NCBI RefSeq assembly: GCF_047971185.1
Contig: NZ_JBKDZH010000003.1
Location: forward strand, 23,494 to 87,493
Direction of reading: 5' to 3'
From: Kluyvera sp047971185
GTDB taxonomy: Bacteria; Pseudomonadota; Gammaproteobacteria; Enterobacterales; Enterobacteriaceae
DNA: 64,000 nucleotides
Under the pieces are notes generated by a model. That model had not been told where the DNA came from, searched no databases, and worked only from the letters and a program-made list of their open reading frames with translations. Positions within the stretch are counted from its first letter, which is position 1; each line of letters opens with the position of its first letter. Shown here in pieces: positions 1 to 7,082 of the stretch. The position numbers and the translations under genes were made by a program.

Positions 1-89
1 GTGGAGACGGTTTGTTGCTGAACATTATCACTCGAACAAGCCGCCAGCAGCCCTGCCGCTATGCAGACCCCAAGCCATTGCTTACGCAT
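1..89 (-). CDS. rlpA: RlpA septal lipoprotein, 5' end only
   Basis: Only the first 29 codons lie in the window; the gene runs off the left edge. They read MRKQWLGVCIAAGLLAAC and onward, a signal peptide with lipobox LAAC and lipid-anchored Cys18, matching the start of rare lipoprotein A. In this family the mature outer-membrane lipoprotein carries a SPOR domain that binds denuded septal peptidoglycan; that part is outside the window. The start lies 10 bp downstream of the rodA stop, in the same orientation, as in the mrdAB-rlpA order of other enterics. Confidence 0.9.
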   Translation of the reverse strand, partial: MRKQWLGVCIAAGLLAACSSDNVQQQTVS

Positions 90-99
90 TGAGCACCCC

Positions 100-1212
100 T
101 TAGACGCTTTTTGACAACATTTTTCTGTGGGTGTGTATCGACATCACGATACCAAACCCGGCCATCAGTACGATCAGGGCCGAGCCCCCGTAGCTGACCA
201 GCGGCAGCGGTACGCCTACCACCGGCAAGATGCCACTTACCATACCAATATTTACGAAGACATATACGAATAAAATCAGCATCAAACCGCCGGCCATCAC
301 GCGGCCAAAGGTGGTTTGCGCCTGGGCGGCAATCCACAGGCCGCGCATGATCAACAGCACGTACAGCGCCAGCAGCACCAGAATGCCGATCAGCCCCAGC
401 TCTTCCGCCAGTACCGCAAAAATAAAGTCGGTATGACGCTCCGGCAGGAACTCAAGCTGCGACTGCGTGCCGTGTAGCCAGCCTTTACCGCGCAGGCCGC
501 CGGAACCGATAGCAATTTTAGACTGGATAATGTGGTAGCCCGCACCGAGCGGGTCTGACTCCGGATCCATCAGCATCATCACGCGCTGGCGCTGATAGTC
601 GTGCATCAGGAAGAACCACAGTATCGGAATGAAGCAGGCCACCATCACTACGGCGACGAGAATTAAGCGCCAGCTCAGGCCCGCGAGGAACAGCACGAAC
701 AGACCGGAGAGGGCGACCAGGATCGAGGTACCGAGGTCTGGCTGCGCGGCAACCAGCAGCGTCGGCATGAAAATCAGCACCAGCGCGATGCCGGTGTTTT
801 TCAGCGTCGGCGGGCAGACGTCGCGGTTGATAAAGCGCGCCACCATCAGCGGCACGGCGATTTTGGCGATTTCGGACGGCTGGAAACGCACGATGCCGAG
901 ATCCAGCCAGCGCTGCGCCCCTTTGGAGATGGCGCCAAAGGCGTCGACCGCCACCAGCAGAATGATACAGATGATATAGAGCCACGGCGCCCAGCCTTCG
1001 TACACCCGCGGCGGGATCTGCGCCATTACCACCATGATAACCAGGCCCATGGCAATCTGGCCGATTTTACGCTCCGTCATCCCCATATCCTGGCCGCTGG
1101 CGCTCCAGATAACCAGCGCGCTGTAGGTCAGCAGCGCCAGTAAAATCAGCAGCATCGCGGGGTCGATATGGATTTTATCCCAGAACGATTTTTTGTTCGG
1201 ATTATCCGTCAT
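100..1212 (-). CDS. rodA: RodA peptidoglycan glycosyltransferase (SEDS)
   Basis: 370 aa, the usual RodA length. RodA is the inner-membrane SEDS polymerase that makes glycan strands from lipid II for lateral-wall elongation, working with PBP2. The protein is almost entirely hydrophobic helices (about ten predicted). It shows the SEDS signatures LEFLPERHTDFIF around residues 255-268, which contains the conserved Asp of the HTDF loop, and LPLVSYGGSAL near residue 345. The ATG follows 2 bp after the mrdA stop, so the two are translationally linked (mrdAB operon). No missing residue was seen. Confidence 0.97.
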   Translation of the reverse strand: MTDNPNKKSFWDKIHIDPAMLLILLALLTYSALVIWSASGQDMGMTERKIGQIAMGLVIMVVMAQIPPRVYEGWAPWLYIICIILLVAVDAFGAISKGAQRWLDLGIVRFQPSEIAKIAVPLMVARFINRDVCPPTLKNTGIALVLIFMPTLLVAAQPDLGTSILVALSGLFVLFLAGLSWRLILVAVVMVACFIPILWFFLMHDYQRQRVMMLMDPESDPLGAGYHIIQSKIAIGSGGLRGKGWLHGTQSQLEFLPERHTDFIFAVLAEELGLIGILVLLALYVLLIMRGLWIAAQAQTTFGRVMAGGLMLILFVYVFVNIGMVSGILPVVGVPLPLVSYGGSALIVLMAGFGIVMSIHTHRKMLSKSV

Positions 1213-1214
1213 GA

Positions 1215-3116
1215 TTATTGGTCCTCCGACGCGGCCGCAGCAGGGTTCTCGGTCGGTAATTCGGTATTGTTGTCGCCCAGCATAATGTGGTCAAGGATCT
1301 GACGCATGATGGTACCGACAGCCGGGCCCGCGCCGCCGTTCTCCAGGATAATCGCCACGGCGACCTGAGGATCGTTATACGGCGCAAAAGCGGTCATTAA
1401 TTTGTGGTCACGCAGACGCTCAGCGATACGGTGAGCGTTATAGGTTTCGTTAGCCTTCAGGCCAAAGACCTGCGCGGTACCGGATTTCGCCGCGATTTTA
1501 TACGGCGCGCCGGCAAAGTATTTGTGCGCGGTGCCGTTCGGACGGTTGGCTACGCCATACATCCCGTCTTTGGCAATTTCCCAGAAGCCGGAGTGAATAT
1601 CGCCAATCGGCGGCTCCTGCGGCTGCGTCCACGGCACTTTTTTGCCGTCTTCCACCTTGCTGGCGAGCAGGTGAGGGATCTTCACCACGCCGTCGTTAAT
1701 CAGGATCATCAGCGCCTTGCTCATCTGAATTGGCGTGGCCGTCCAGTAGCCCTGGCCAATCCCGACCGGGATGGTATCGCCCTGATACCACGGTTTCTTG
1801 AAGCGCTTGAGTTTCCATTCGCGGGTCGGCATGTTACCCGAGCGCTCTTCCGCCAGGTCGATACCGGTGTAGTCGCCGTAGCCGAACTTGCTCATCCATT
1901 CTGAGAGGCGGTCGATACCCATATCATAAGCGACCTGATAGAAGAAGGTATCCGCTGACTCTTCCAGCGCCTTGGTGACGTTAAGGTGGCCGTGGCCCCA
2001 TTTTTTCCAGTCACGGTAGCGTTTTTCCGAACCCGGCAACTGCCACCAGCCCGGGTCGAACAGGCTGGTATTGCGGTTGATAACCCCGGCGCTGAGGGCG
2101 GAGACGGAAACGTACGGTTTGACCGTCGAAGCCGGCGGGTAAACCCCCTGGGTCGCACGGTTAACCAGCGGCGTGTTCGGGTCGTTCAGCAGGCCGCTGT
2201 AGTCTTTGCTGGAGATCCCGTCGACAAACAGGTTCGGGTCGTAGCTTGGCGTTGACACCAGCGCCAGAATGCTGCCGGTGCGCGGATCGGTCACCACTAC
2301 CGCGGCGCGGCTGCCCGCCAGCAGCGTTTCGATGTACTGCTGGAGCTTGAGGTCGAGCGTCAGGTAAATATCGTGCCCGGCTTGCGGTGGAACTTCCTTA
2401 AGCTGGCGGATCACGCGACCGCGGTTGTTGACTTCAACCTCTTCGTAGCCGGTTTGCCCGTGCAGCATATCTTCGTAATAGCGCTCAATACCCAGCTTGC
2501 CGATATCGTGGGTGGCCGCGTAGTTGGCCAGCTTGCCGTCTTTATCCAGGCGGTCGACGTCTTTATCGTTAATTTTTGAAACGTAGCCGATCACGTGGGT
2601 CAGCGCGGAGCCGTAAGGATAGAAGCGGCGTTTATAGCCCTTCACCTCAACGCCGGGGAAGCGGTACTGGTTGACGGCAAAGCGCGCGACCTGCACTTCC
2701 GTGAGGTTGGTTTTAAGCGGAATCGAGGTAAAGCGATGCGAACGGGCGCGCTCTTTCTTAAAAGCGGCGATATCATCATCGCTCAGGTCAACCACGTTGC
2801 GCAGGCCGTCGATGGTCTGCTGCACGCTGTCGACTTTTTCCGGCATGATTTCCAGCTGGTAGATGGTGCGGTTCAGCGCCAGCGGGGTGCCGTTGCGATC
2901 GTAAATGATGCCGCGGCTTGGCGCGATAGGCACCAGCTTAATGCGGTTTTCATTAGAACGCGTCTGATAGTCGGTAAAGCGAACGATCTGTAAATTGTAG
3001 AGGTTGGCAATCAGCACGCCGGTAAGCAGCAAAATTCCCAAAAAAGCGACCACTGCCCGGCGCACAAAGAGCGCGGACTCTGCCGTATAGTCGCGAAAAG
3101 AATTCTGTAGTTTCAT
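1215..3116 (-). CDS. mrdA: Penicillin-binding protein 2, elongation transpeptidase
   Basis: 633 aa, full length. PBP2 is the class B transpeptidase that cross-links glycan made by RodA in the elongasome. A single N-terminal membrane anchor (about residues 19-42, VAFLGILLLTGVLIANLY) is followed by the pedestal domain and a C-terminal transpeptidase domain with the active-site SxxK motif in PPASTVKPYVS (about residue 330), SAD as the SxN-type motif, and KSGTAQ as the KTG motif. It lies 26 bp after rlmH and precedes rodA. The C-terminus is Ala/Glu-rich, ending TENPAAAASEDQ, and probably variable. Confidence 0.97.
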   Translation of the reverse strand: MKLQNSFRDYTAESALFVRRAVVAFLGILLLTGVLIANLYNLQIVRFTDYQTRSNENRIKLVPIAPSRGIIYDRNGTPLALNRTIYQLEIMPEKVDSVQQTIDGLRNVVDLSDDDIAAFKKERARSHRFTSIPLKTNLTEVQVARFAVNQYRFPGVEVKGYKRRFYPYGSALTHVIGYVSKINDKDVDRLDKDGKLANYAATHDIGKLGIERYYEDMLHGQTGYEEVEVNNRGRVIRQLKEVPPQAGHDIYLTLDLKLQQYIETLLAGSRAAVVVTDPRTGSILALVSTPSYDPNLFVDGISSKDYSGLLNDPNTPLVNRATQGVYPPASTVKPYVSVSALSAGVINRNTSLFDPGWWQLPGSEKRYRDWKKWGHGHLNVTKALEESADTFFYQVAYDMGIDRLSEWMSKFGYGDYTGIDLAEERSGNMPTREWKLKRFKKPWYQGDTIPVGIGQGYWTATPIQMSKALMILINDGVVKIPHLLASKVEDGKKVPWTQPQEPPIGDIHSGFWEIAKDGMYGVANRPNGTAHKYFAGAPYKIAAKSGTAQVFGLKANETYNAHRIAERLRDHKLMTAFAPYNDPQVAVAIILENGGAGPAVGTIMRQILDHIMLGDNNTELPTENPAAAASEDQ

Positions 3117-3142
3117 TCGCTGCTTATTCTACCTAGGTCTCA

Positions 3143-3610
3143 TTACTCGCGGTGGTAAGGGTGGTTGGTGGTAATGCTCCACGCCCGGTAGAGGCTTTCA
3201 GCCACCAGCACGCGCACGAGCGGGTGGGGGAGCGTCAGGGTGGAGAGCGACCAACTTTGTTCTGCTGCAGCCTTGCATGCCGGAGAAAGTCCTTCCGGCC
3301 CGCCGATTAACAGGCTGACATCACGACCGTCACCCTTCCAGCGTTCCAGTTCGCGCGCAAGCTGTGGCGTATCCCAGGGTTTGCCAGGGATATCCAGCGT
3401 GACGATGCGGTTTTTTCCTGCGGCGGCGAGCATCATCTCGCCTTCTTTATCCAGAATACGCTTGATGTCCGCGTTTTTACCGCGCTTGCCGGCGGGAATC
3501 TCCACCAGCTCGAACGGCATATCTTTCGGAAAACGGCGAAGGTATTCGGTAAAACCGGTTTGTACCCAATCCGGCATTTTGGTGCCGACGGCGACCAACT
3601 GCAGCTTCAC
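3143..3610 (-). CDS. rlmH: 23S rRNA pseudouridine-1915 N3-methyltransferase
   Basis: 155 aa, exact family length. RlmH is a SPOUT-class methyltransferase that methylates pseudouridine 1915 in helix 69 of 23S rRNA on assembled 70S ribosomes. The trefoil-knot SAM-binding loop LLIGGPEGLS sits near residues 101-110, and the C-terminus is the typical HPYHRE. The start is GTG, only 3 bp after the rsfS stop, so the pair is almost certainly cotranscribed and translationally coupled, both acting on the large subunit. Confidence 0.96.
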   Translation of the reverse strand: MKLQLVAVGTKMPDWVQTGFTEYLRRFPKDMPFELVEIPAGKRGKNADIKRILDKEGEMMLAAAGKNRIVTLDIPGKPWDTPQLARELERWKGDGRDVSLLIGGPEGLSPACKAAAEQSWSLSTLTLPHPLVRVLVAESLYRAWSITTNHPYHRE

Positions 3611-3613
3611 AAC

Positions 3614-3931
3614 TTAACTCCAGAGCTTTTCCAGTTCATACAGGCGACGGCTCTCTTCCTGCATGACGTGGACAATGACATCGCCTAAATCAACGACAAT
3701 CCAGTCGGCTACGTTTTCGCCTTCAACGCCCAGCGGCAGCAGGCCGGCAGCGCGGGATTCCTGAACCACATGGTCGGCGATGGACATAACGTGACGGCTG
3801 GAGGTACCGGTGCAGATAACCATGCAATCGGTGATGCTGGATTTACCCTGAACATCGATGGTGACGATATCCTGACCTTTTAAATCATCAATTTTGTCGA
3901 TTACAAAATCCTGGAGTGCTTTACCCTGCAA
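3614..3931 (-). CDS. rsfS: Ribosomal silencing factor RsfS
   Basis: 105 aa when started at the TTG at 3929-3931. The reading frame stays open further upstream, but residues matching the family begin exactly here (QGKALQDFVIDKIDDLKGQ), and a strong GGGGGA ribosome-binding site lies 5-9 nt before the TTG. RsfS binds L14 (uL14) on the 50S subunit and blocks joining with 30S, damping translation in stationary phase or starvation. The conserved core GKSSITDCMVICTGTSSRH is intact. It heads a run rsfS-rlmH-mrdA-rodA-rlpA. The 260-bp gap to cobC upstream has room for its promoter, but I could not assign -35/-10 boxes with confidence. Confidence 0.93.
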   Translation of the reverse strand: MQGKALQDFVIDKIDDLKGQDIVTIDVQGKSSITDCMVICTGTSSRHVMSIADHVVQESRAAGLLPLGVEGENVADWIVVDLGDVIVHVMQEESRRLYELEKLWS

Positions 3932-4191
3932 GTGTTCCCCCTGGGGTGTGAAGATGAACGATATAAAACAGCCTGACAGTATACCTGAACTGAAATTATT
4001 GTCGGGACAAAAAATCACCAAACGGCCTTTCAGGCGGGGTATCATCCCATTCCTGCATGTCGATTGCATCGCCATTTTTGTAAAACAATTTCTGTCTACA
4101 AATGCTGGAGGGGGAGGATTCAGGCTGCGGAGAATAACAGCCTAATAATTAGTGTCAATGGGTTGGCTACGCTGTGACGCAGAAATCGGTT

Positions 4192-4803
4192 CTATCCCTC
4201 TTCCGGCAGCCAAATCGCCCGGCTGTTCAGCACCCTCAGTGTGGTAAATTGTGGCGTAAAATCAATCATGCTCCACGCGCCGTGGTCAATGCGAAAATGC
4301 CACATGCTGGCGGTCGGCATCCCCAGTAAGCGCGCCGTTAACAGGCTAAGCACGCCCTGATGGCTGACGATGAGTAAATTCTGGTAGGAATAGTGTGCCA
4401 GCTCTTCGGCGAAGGCGGCGACGCGGCGGGAAAAAGCGGGAAAACCTTCGCCATTGGTGGGGGCGACGTGCTGCCAGTCAGCGCACCAGGCGGCGTAATT
4501 CTCTTTATCTTCTACCTGCAGGTCGCGGTGGTGGCGCATCTCCCAGTCGCCGAAAAACATCTCGTTGAGCAGGGGATTGGCGGCCAGCGGTACGTCGCGC
4601 TCGCCCAGCAGCAGCTGTGCGGTACGCTGCGTACGCTCAAGCTCGCTGCACAGCGCATAGTCGAAGGGCACCTGATGTAGCATCTCGCCAAGTCGCTCTG
4701 CCTGCCGTTGGCCTTTGGCCGTGAGCGGCGTTGGCGCGTGGCCGCTGTACAGCCCAGCCACGTTGGCTTCGGTTTCGCCATGACGAACTAACCACAGTTT
4801 CAT
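4192..4803 (-). CDS. cobC: Alpha-ribazole phosphatase, histidine phosphatase family
   Basis: 203 aa. It belongs to the phosphoglycerate-mutase-like branch of the histidine phosphatases. The catalytic RHGE motif is at residues 7-10 (His8), and the second active-site His lies in LIVSHQGVLSL near residue 147. CobC removes the phosphate from alpha-ribazole-5'-phosphate in nucleotide-loop assembly of cobalamin. It sits 9 bp after nadD in the same orientation, as in E. coli. The exact substrate is inferred from close similarity and synteny; a broader phosphatase role cannot be excluded from sequence alone. Confidence 0.9.
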   Translation of the reverse strand: MKLWLVRHGETEANVAGLYSGHAPTPLTAKGQRQAERLGEMLHQVPFDYALCSELERTQRTAQLLLGERDVPLAANPLLNEMFFGDWEMRHHRDLQVEDKENYAAWCADWQHVAPTNGEGFPAFSRRVAAFAEELAHYSYQNLLIVSHQGVLSLLTARLLGMPTASMWHFRIDHGAWSMIDFTPQFTTLRVLNSRAIWLPEEG

Positions 4804-4812
4804 GCCGCTTCC

Positions 4813-5463
4813 TTATACGCCGTGGTGGTACAAGCCCTGCTGCATGATGTAGGTGAGCACCGCTTCCGGCATCATCTCGTCGCACGGCTCATCACGCTCC
4901 AGCCGTTCGCGAATCAGCGTAGCGGAGACGTCGAACCAGGGGGTTTCCGCGAGGTAGATTTTCCCCGCAGGCTGGTTGTGCAGATCCTCAATATTGTTGG
5001 TGAGGTGGCGATCCAGCCAGTGCTGATGTTCTTCCTGCTGCATGGCCAGCGGATAGCCCGGACGGCGAGTCACCAGCAGATGCGCGTTATCGAGGATGGT
5101 CTCGTAGCGATGCCAGCTGGGGAAGGTGAGCAGCGAGTCCTGGCCGATAATGAAGGCCAGCGGCTTATCCGGCCCCTGTTCCGCGCGCCATTCCTGAAGC
5201 GTATCCGCCGTAAAGGAGGGCGTGTCGCGGCGCAGTTCGCGTTCGTCGAGCACAAACAGCGGCTTATCGGCGATGGCCAGTTCCACCATTAATTTACGCT
5301 GTTCGCTGGTGGCCTCCGGCTGTGGGCGGTGCGGCGGCACATTGTTGGGCATAATGATGACCCTGGACAGACCAATCTGGTTAGCCAGAATCTCGACCGG
5401 CTTCAGGTGACCATAATGGATGGGATCGAAAGTCCCCCCGAAAAGCGCCTGTAGTTTTTCCAT
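4813..5463 (-). CDS. nadD: Nicotinate-nucleotide adenylyltransferase
   Basis: 216 aa from the ATG at 5461-5463. An in-frame ATG three codons upstream (5472) is possible but would overlap the end of holA further, and the family N-terminus aligns with MEKLQALFGGTFDP. NadD transfers AMP from ATP to nicotinate mononucleotide in NAD synthesis. The nucleotidyltransferase motif GGTFDPIHYGH is at residues 9-19 and the second motif, SATLIRERL, near residue 178. It overlaps the holA stop by a few bases, within the lptE-holA-nadD-cobC run. Confidence 0.95.
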   Translation of the reverse strand: MEKLQALFGGTFDPIHYGHLKPVEILANQIGLSRVIIMPNNVPPHRPQPEATSEQRKLMVELAIADKPLFVLDERELRRDTPSFTADTLQEWRAEQGPDKPLAFIIGQDSLLTFPSWHRYETILDNAHLLVTRRPGYPLAMQQEEHQHWLDRHLTNNIEDLHNQPAGKIYLAETPWFDVSATLIRERLERDEPCDEMMPEAVLTYIMQQGLYHHGV

Positions 5464-5464
5464 A

Positions 5465-6496
5465 TCATCCATCGATAAATACGTCGGCTAGCGCTTTATG
5501 GCAAAGCAGTAGCGACAAACTTTCCAGTTCAGCCCAGATAGACTGACCGTAATCCTGTTTTAACGTCAGCTCCGCGCGGCTGAGCAGGGTCACCGCCTGG
5601 CGCAGCTGCGGGCCGCTCAGCCGGTTGACCGCCTCGCCAACCAGCGCCCGGCGGTTTTGCCAGACGCGGTGTTTATCAAACAGGGAGCGTAGCGGCGTGT
5701 GCGCACTCTGGCGCTTGAGGCTCACCAGCAGCAGCAGCTCGCGCTGCACGGTGCGCAGCAGGATCACCGGCTCGCTGCCTTCAAGACGCAGCTGCTGCAG
5801 AATGTGCAGCGCCCGCTTGCTCTTCCCGGCCAGCAGGGCATCAACCCAGTGGAACGGCGTAAAGTGCGCAGCATCATTGACCGCCTGTTCAACGCGCGGC
5901 AGCGTGAGTTTACCGTCCGGCCACAGCAGCGACAGGCGCTCCAGCGCCTGCGCCAGCGCCAGCAGGTTGCCTTCATAGCAGTAGCACAGCAGCTGGCTGG
6001 CGGGTTCATCAAGCTGAAGATTATTCTGTTTGGCGCGGTTAGCCAGCCAGCGCGGCAGCTGAGCCGGCTCCGGCGTCTGGCAGCTAATCTGCACGGCACG
6101 GGTGGCCAGCGCCTGGAGCCAGGCGGCATTTTCCTGCGATTTAGTGAGCTTGTTGCCGCGTACGATCAGCAGCAGATCGTCATGCAGCAGGCTTACCAGC
6201 GTAGCTAGCTGTTCGTTGATGGCGGCGTTTGGGCCGTTTTCCGGTAGCAGCAACAGCAGCGTCTGACGACTGGCGAACAGGCTCATGGCCTGGCATAGCG
6301 AGAAGATCTCGTTCCAGTCGGTGCTGGCGTCCAGCGTGATGGTATGGTGCTCGATAAAGCCTTCGCTGACGGCGGCGTGCCGTATCGCGTCCTGACTTTC
6401 CTGAAGGAAAAGAGGGTCATTACCGAGCAGGAGATAGGCCGCGCGCAGCCCTTCAGAGAGCTGCGCGCGGAGTTGTTCTGGGTACAACCGAATCAT
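5465..6496 (-). CDS. holA: DNA polymerase III delta subunit
   Basis: 343 aa, the same length as in E. coli. Delta is the clamp-opening wrench of the DnaX clamp loader; it binds the beta clamp and pries it open. The N-terminus MIRLYPEQLRAQL followed by AAYLLLGNDPLFLQES is diagnostic, and the beta-binding segment QAMSLFASRQTLLLLLPE (around residues 67-85) is present. Its ATG overlaps the lptE stop (ATGA), indicating coupling with the outer-membrane lipoprotein gene, a long-conserved but functionally odd pairing. Confidence 0.97.
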   Translation of the reverse strand: MIRLYPEQLRAQLSEGLRAAYLLLGNDPLFLQESQDAIRHAAVSEGFIEHHTITLDASTDWNEIFSLCQAMSLFASRQTLLLLLPENGPNAAINEQLATLVSLLHDDLLLIVRGNKLTKSQENAAWLQALATRAVQISCQTPEPAQLPRWLANRAKQNNLQLDEPASQLLCYCYEGNLLALAQALERLSLLWPDGKLTLPRVEQAVNDAAHFTPFHWVDALLAGKSKRALHILQQLRLEGSEPVILLRTVQRELLLLVSLKRQSAHTPLRSLFDKHRVWQNRRALVGEAVNRLSGPQLRQAVTLLSRAELTLKQDYGQSIWAELESLSLLLCHKALADVFIDG

Positions 6497-7068
6497 CAGT
6501 TACCCAGAGTGGTCGAGACGCGAGAGCCGTCAGCAGGCGCGGTGGCCGCGTCATTAGTGCTCTCTTTTACATCAGCGATGTGCACGCTTGGCAGCTTACG
6601 AATCAGCTGTTCGGCGGCCCTCTGGTACATTTCCTGAATGATCATGCTTTGTTCGTTATCCTTCGCCAGCGCTTTTTGCGGGTTGTCGAAGAAGGAACGA
6701 TACACTTTGGCAGAGATCGGGAAGATATCCTGACCCGGTATCAGCACCGAAGCGCGAACCGTCATCACCATCTGATACTCCGCTGTCTGACCATTCTGGA
6801 AGACGGAGGCCGTATCTTTAGAGATGCTGGCGCCACCCAGACGCAGCGACGGCACGTCCTGACGAAGCGTGCTCTGATCCAGCACCGAGATACCATTGCT
6901 TCTCAGCTGCTCGCGTACCGCACGGCTCAGCGGGCCGTTAGGATCGCTGGACTGAAGGATCAATGTTTTCATTTCGTCCGGCACCTGCGTGGTACTACGC
7001 AGATGCCAGCCGCATCCGGCGGTGACCAGCACCGCCAAAGATAACAACAATGTTGTCAGATATCGCAC
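6496..7068 (-). CDS. lptE: LPS assembly outer-membrane lipoprotein LptE
   Basis: 190 aa with a GTG start at 7066-7068. A signal peptide ends in lipobox VTAGC, with lipidated Cys19. LptE plugs the LptD barrel and helps place LPS in the outer leaflet. The conserved stretches CGWHLRSTTQVP and KDTASVFQNGQTAEYQM are present. The C-terminal tail is Ala/Thr-rich and ends in RVSTTLGN, as in relatives. It lies 14 bp downstream of leuS and overlaps holA. Confidence 0.96.
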   Translation of the reverse strand: MRYLTTLLLSLAVLVTAGCGWHLRSTTQVPDEMKTLILQSSDPNGPLSRAVREQLRSNGISVLDQSTLRQDVPSLRLGGASISKDTASVFQNGQTAEYQMVMTVRASVLIPGQDIFPISAKVYRSFFDNPQKALAKDNEQSMIIQEMYQRAAEQLIRKLPSVHIADVKESTNDAATAPADGSRVSTTLGN

Positions 7069-7082
7069 GCTTCCTCCCGCGC

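Noticed and set aside
3932..4075. 48-codon N-terminal extension of RsfS
   Set aside because: No family similarity upstream of the TTG at 3931, which has a strong ribosome site; the extension is an open frame by chance.
4122..4143. Small hairpin (AGGCTG / CAGCCT) between cobC and rsfS as a terminator
   Set aside because: No T-run follows on either strand and the loop is large; too weak to list.
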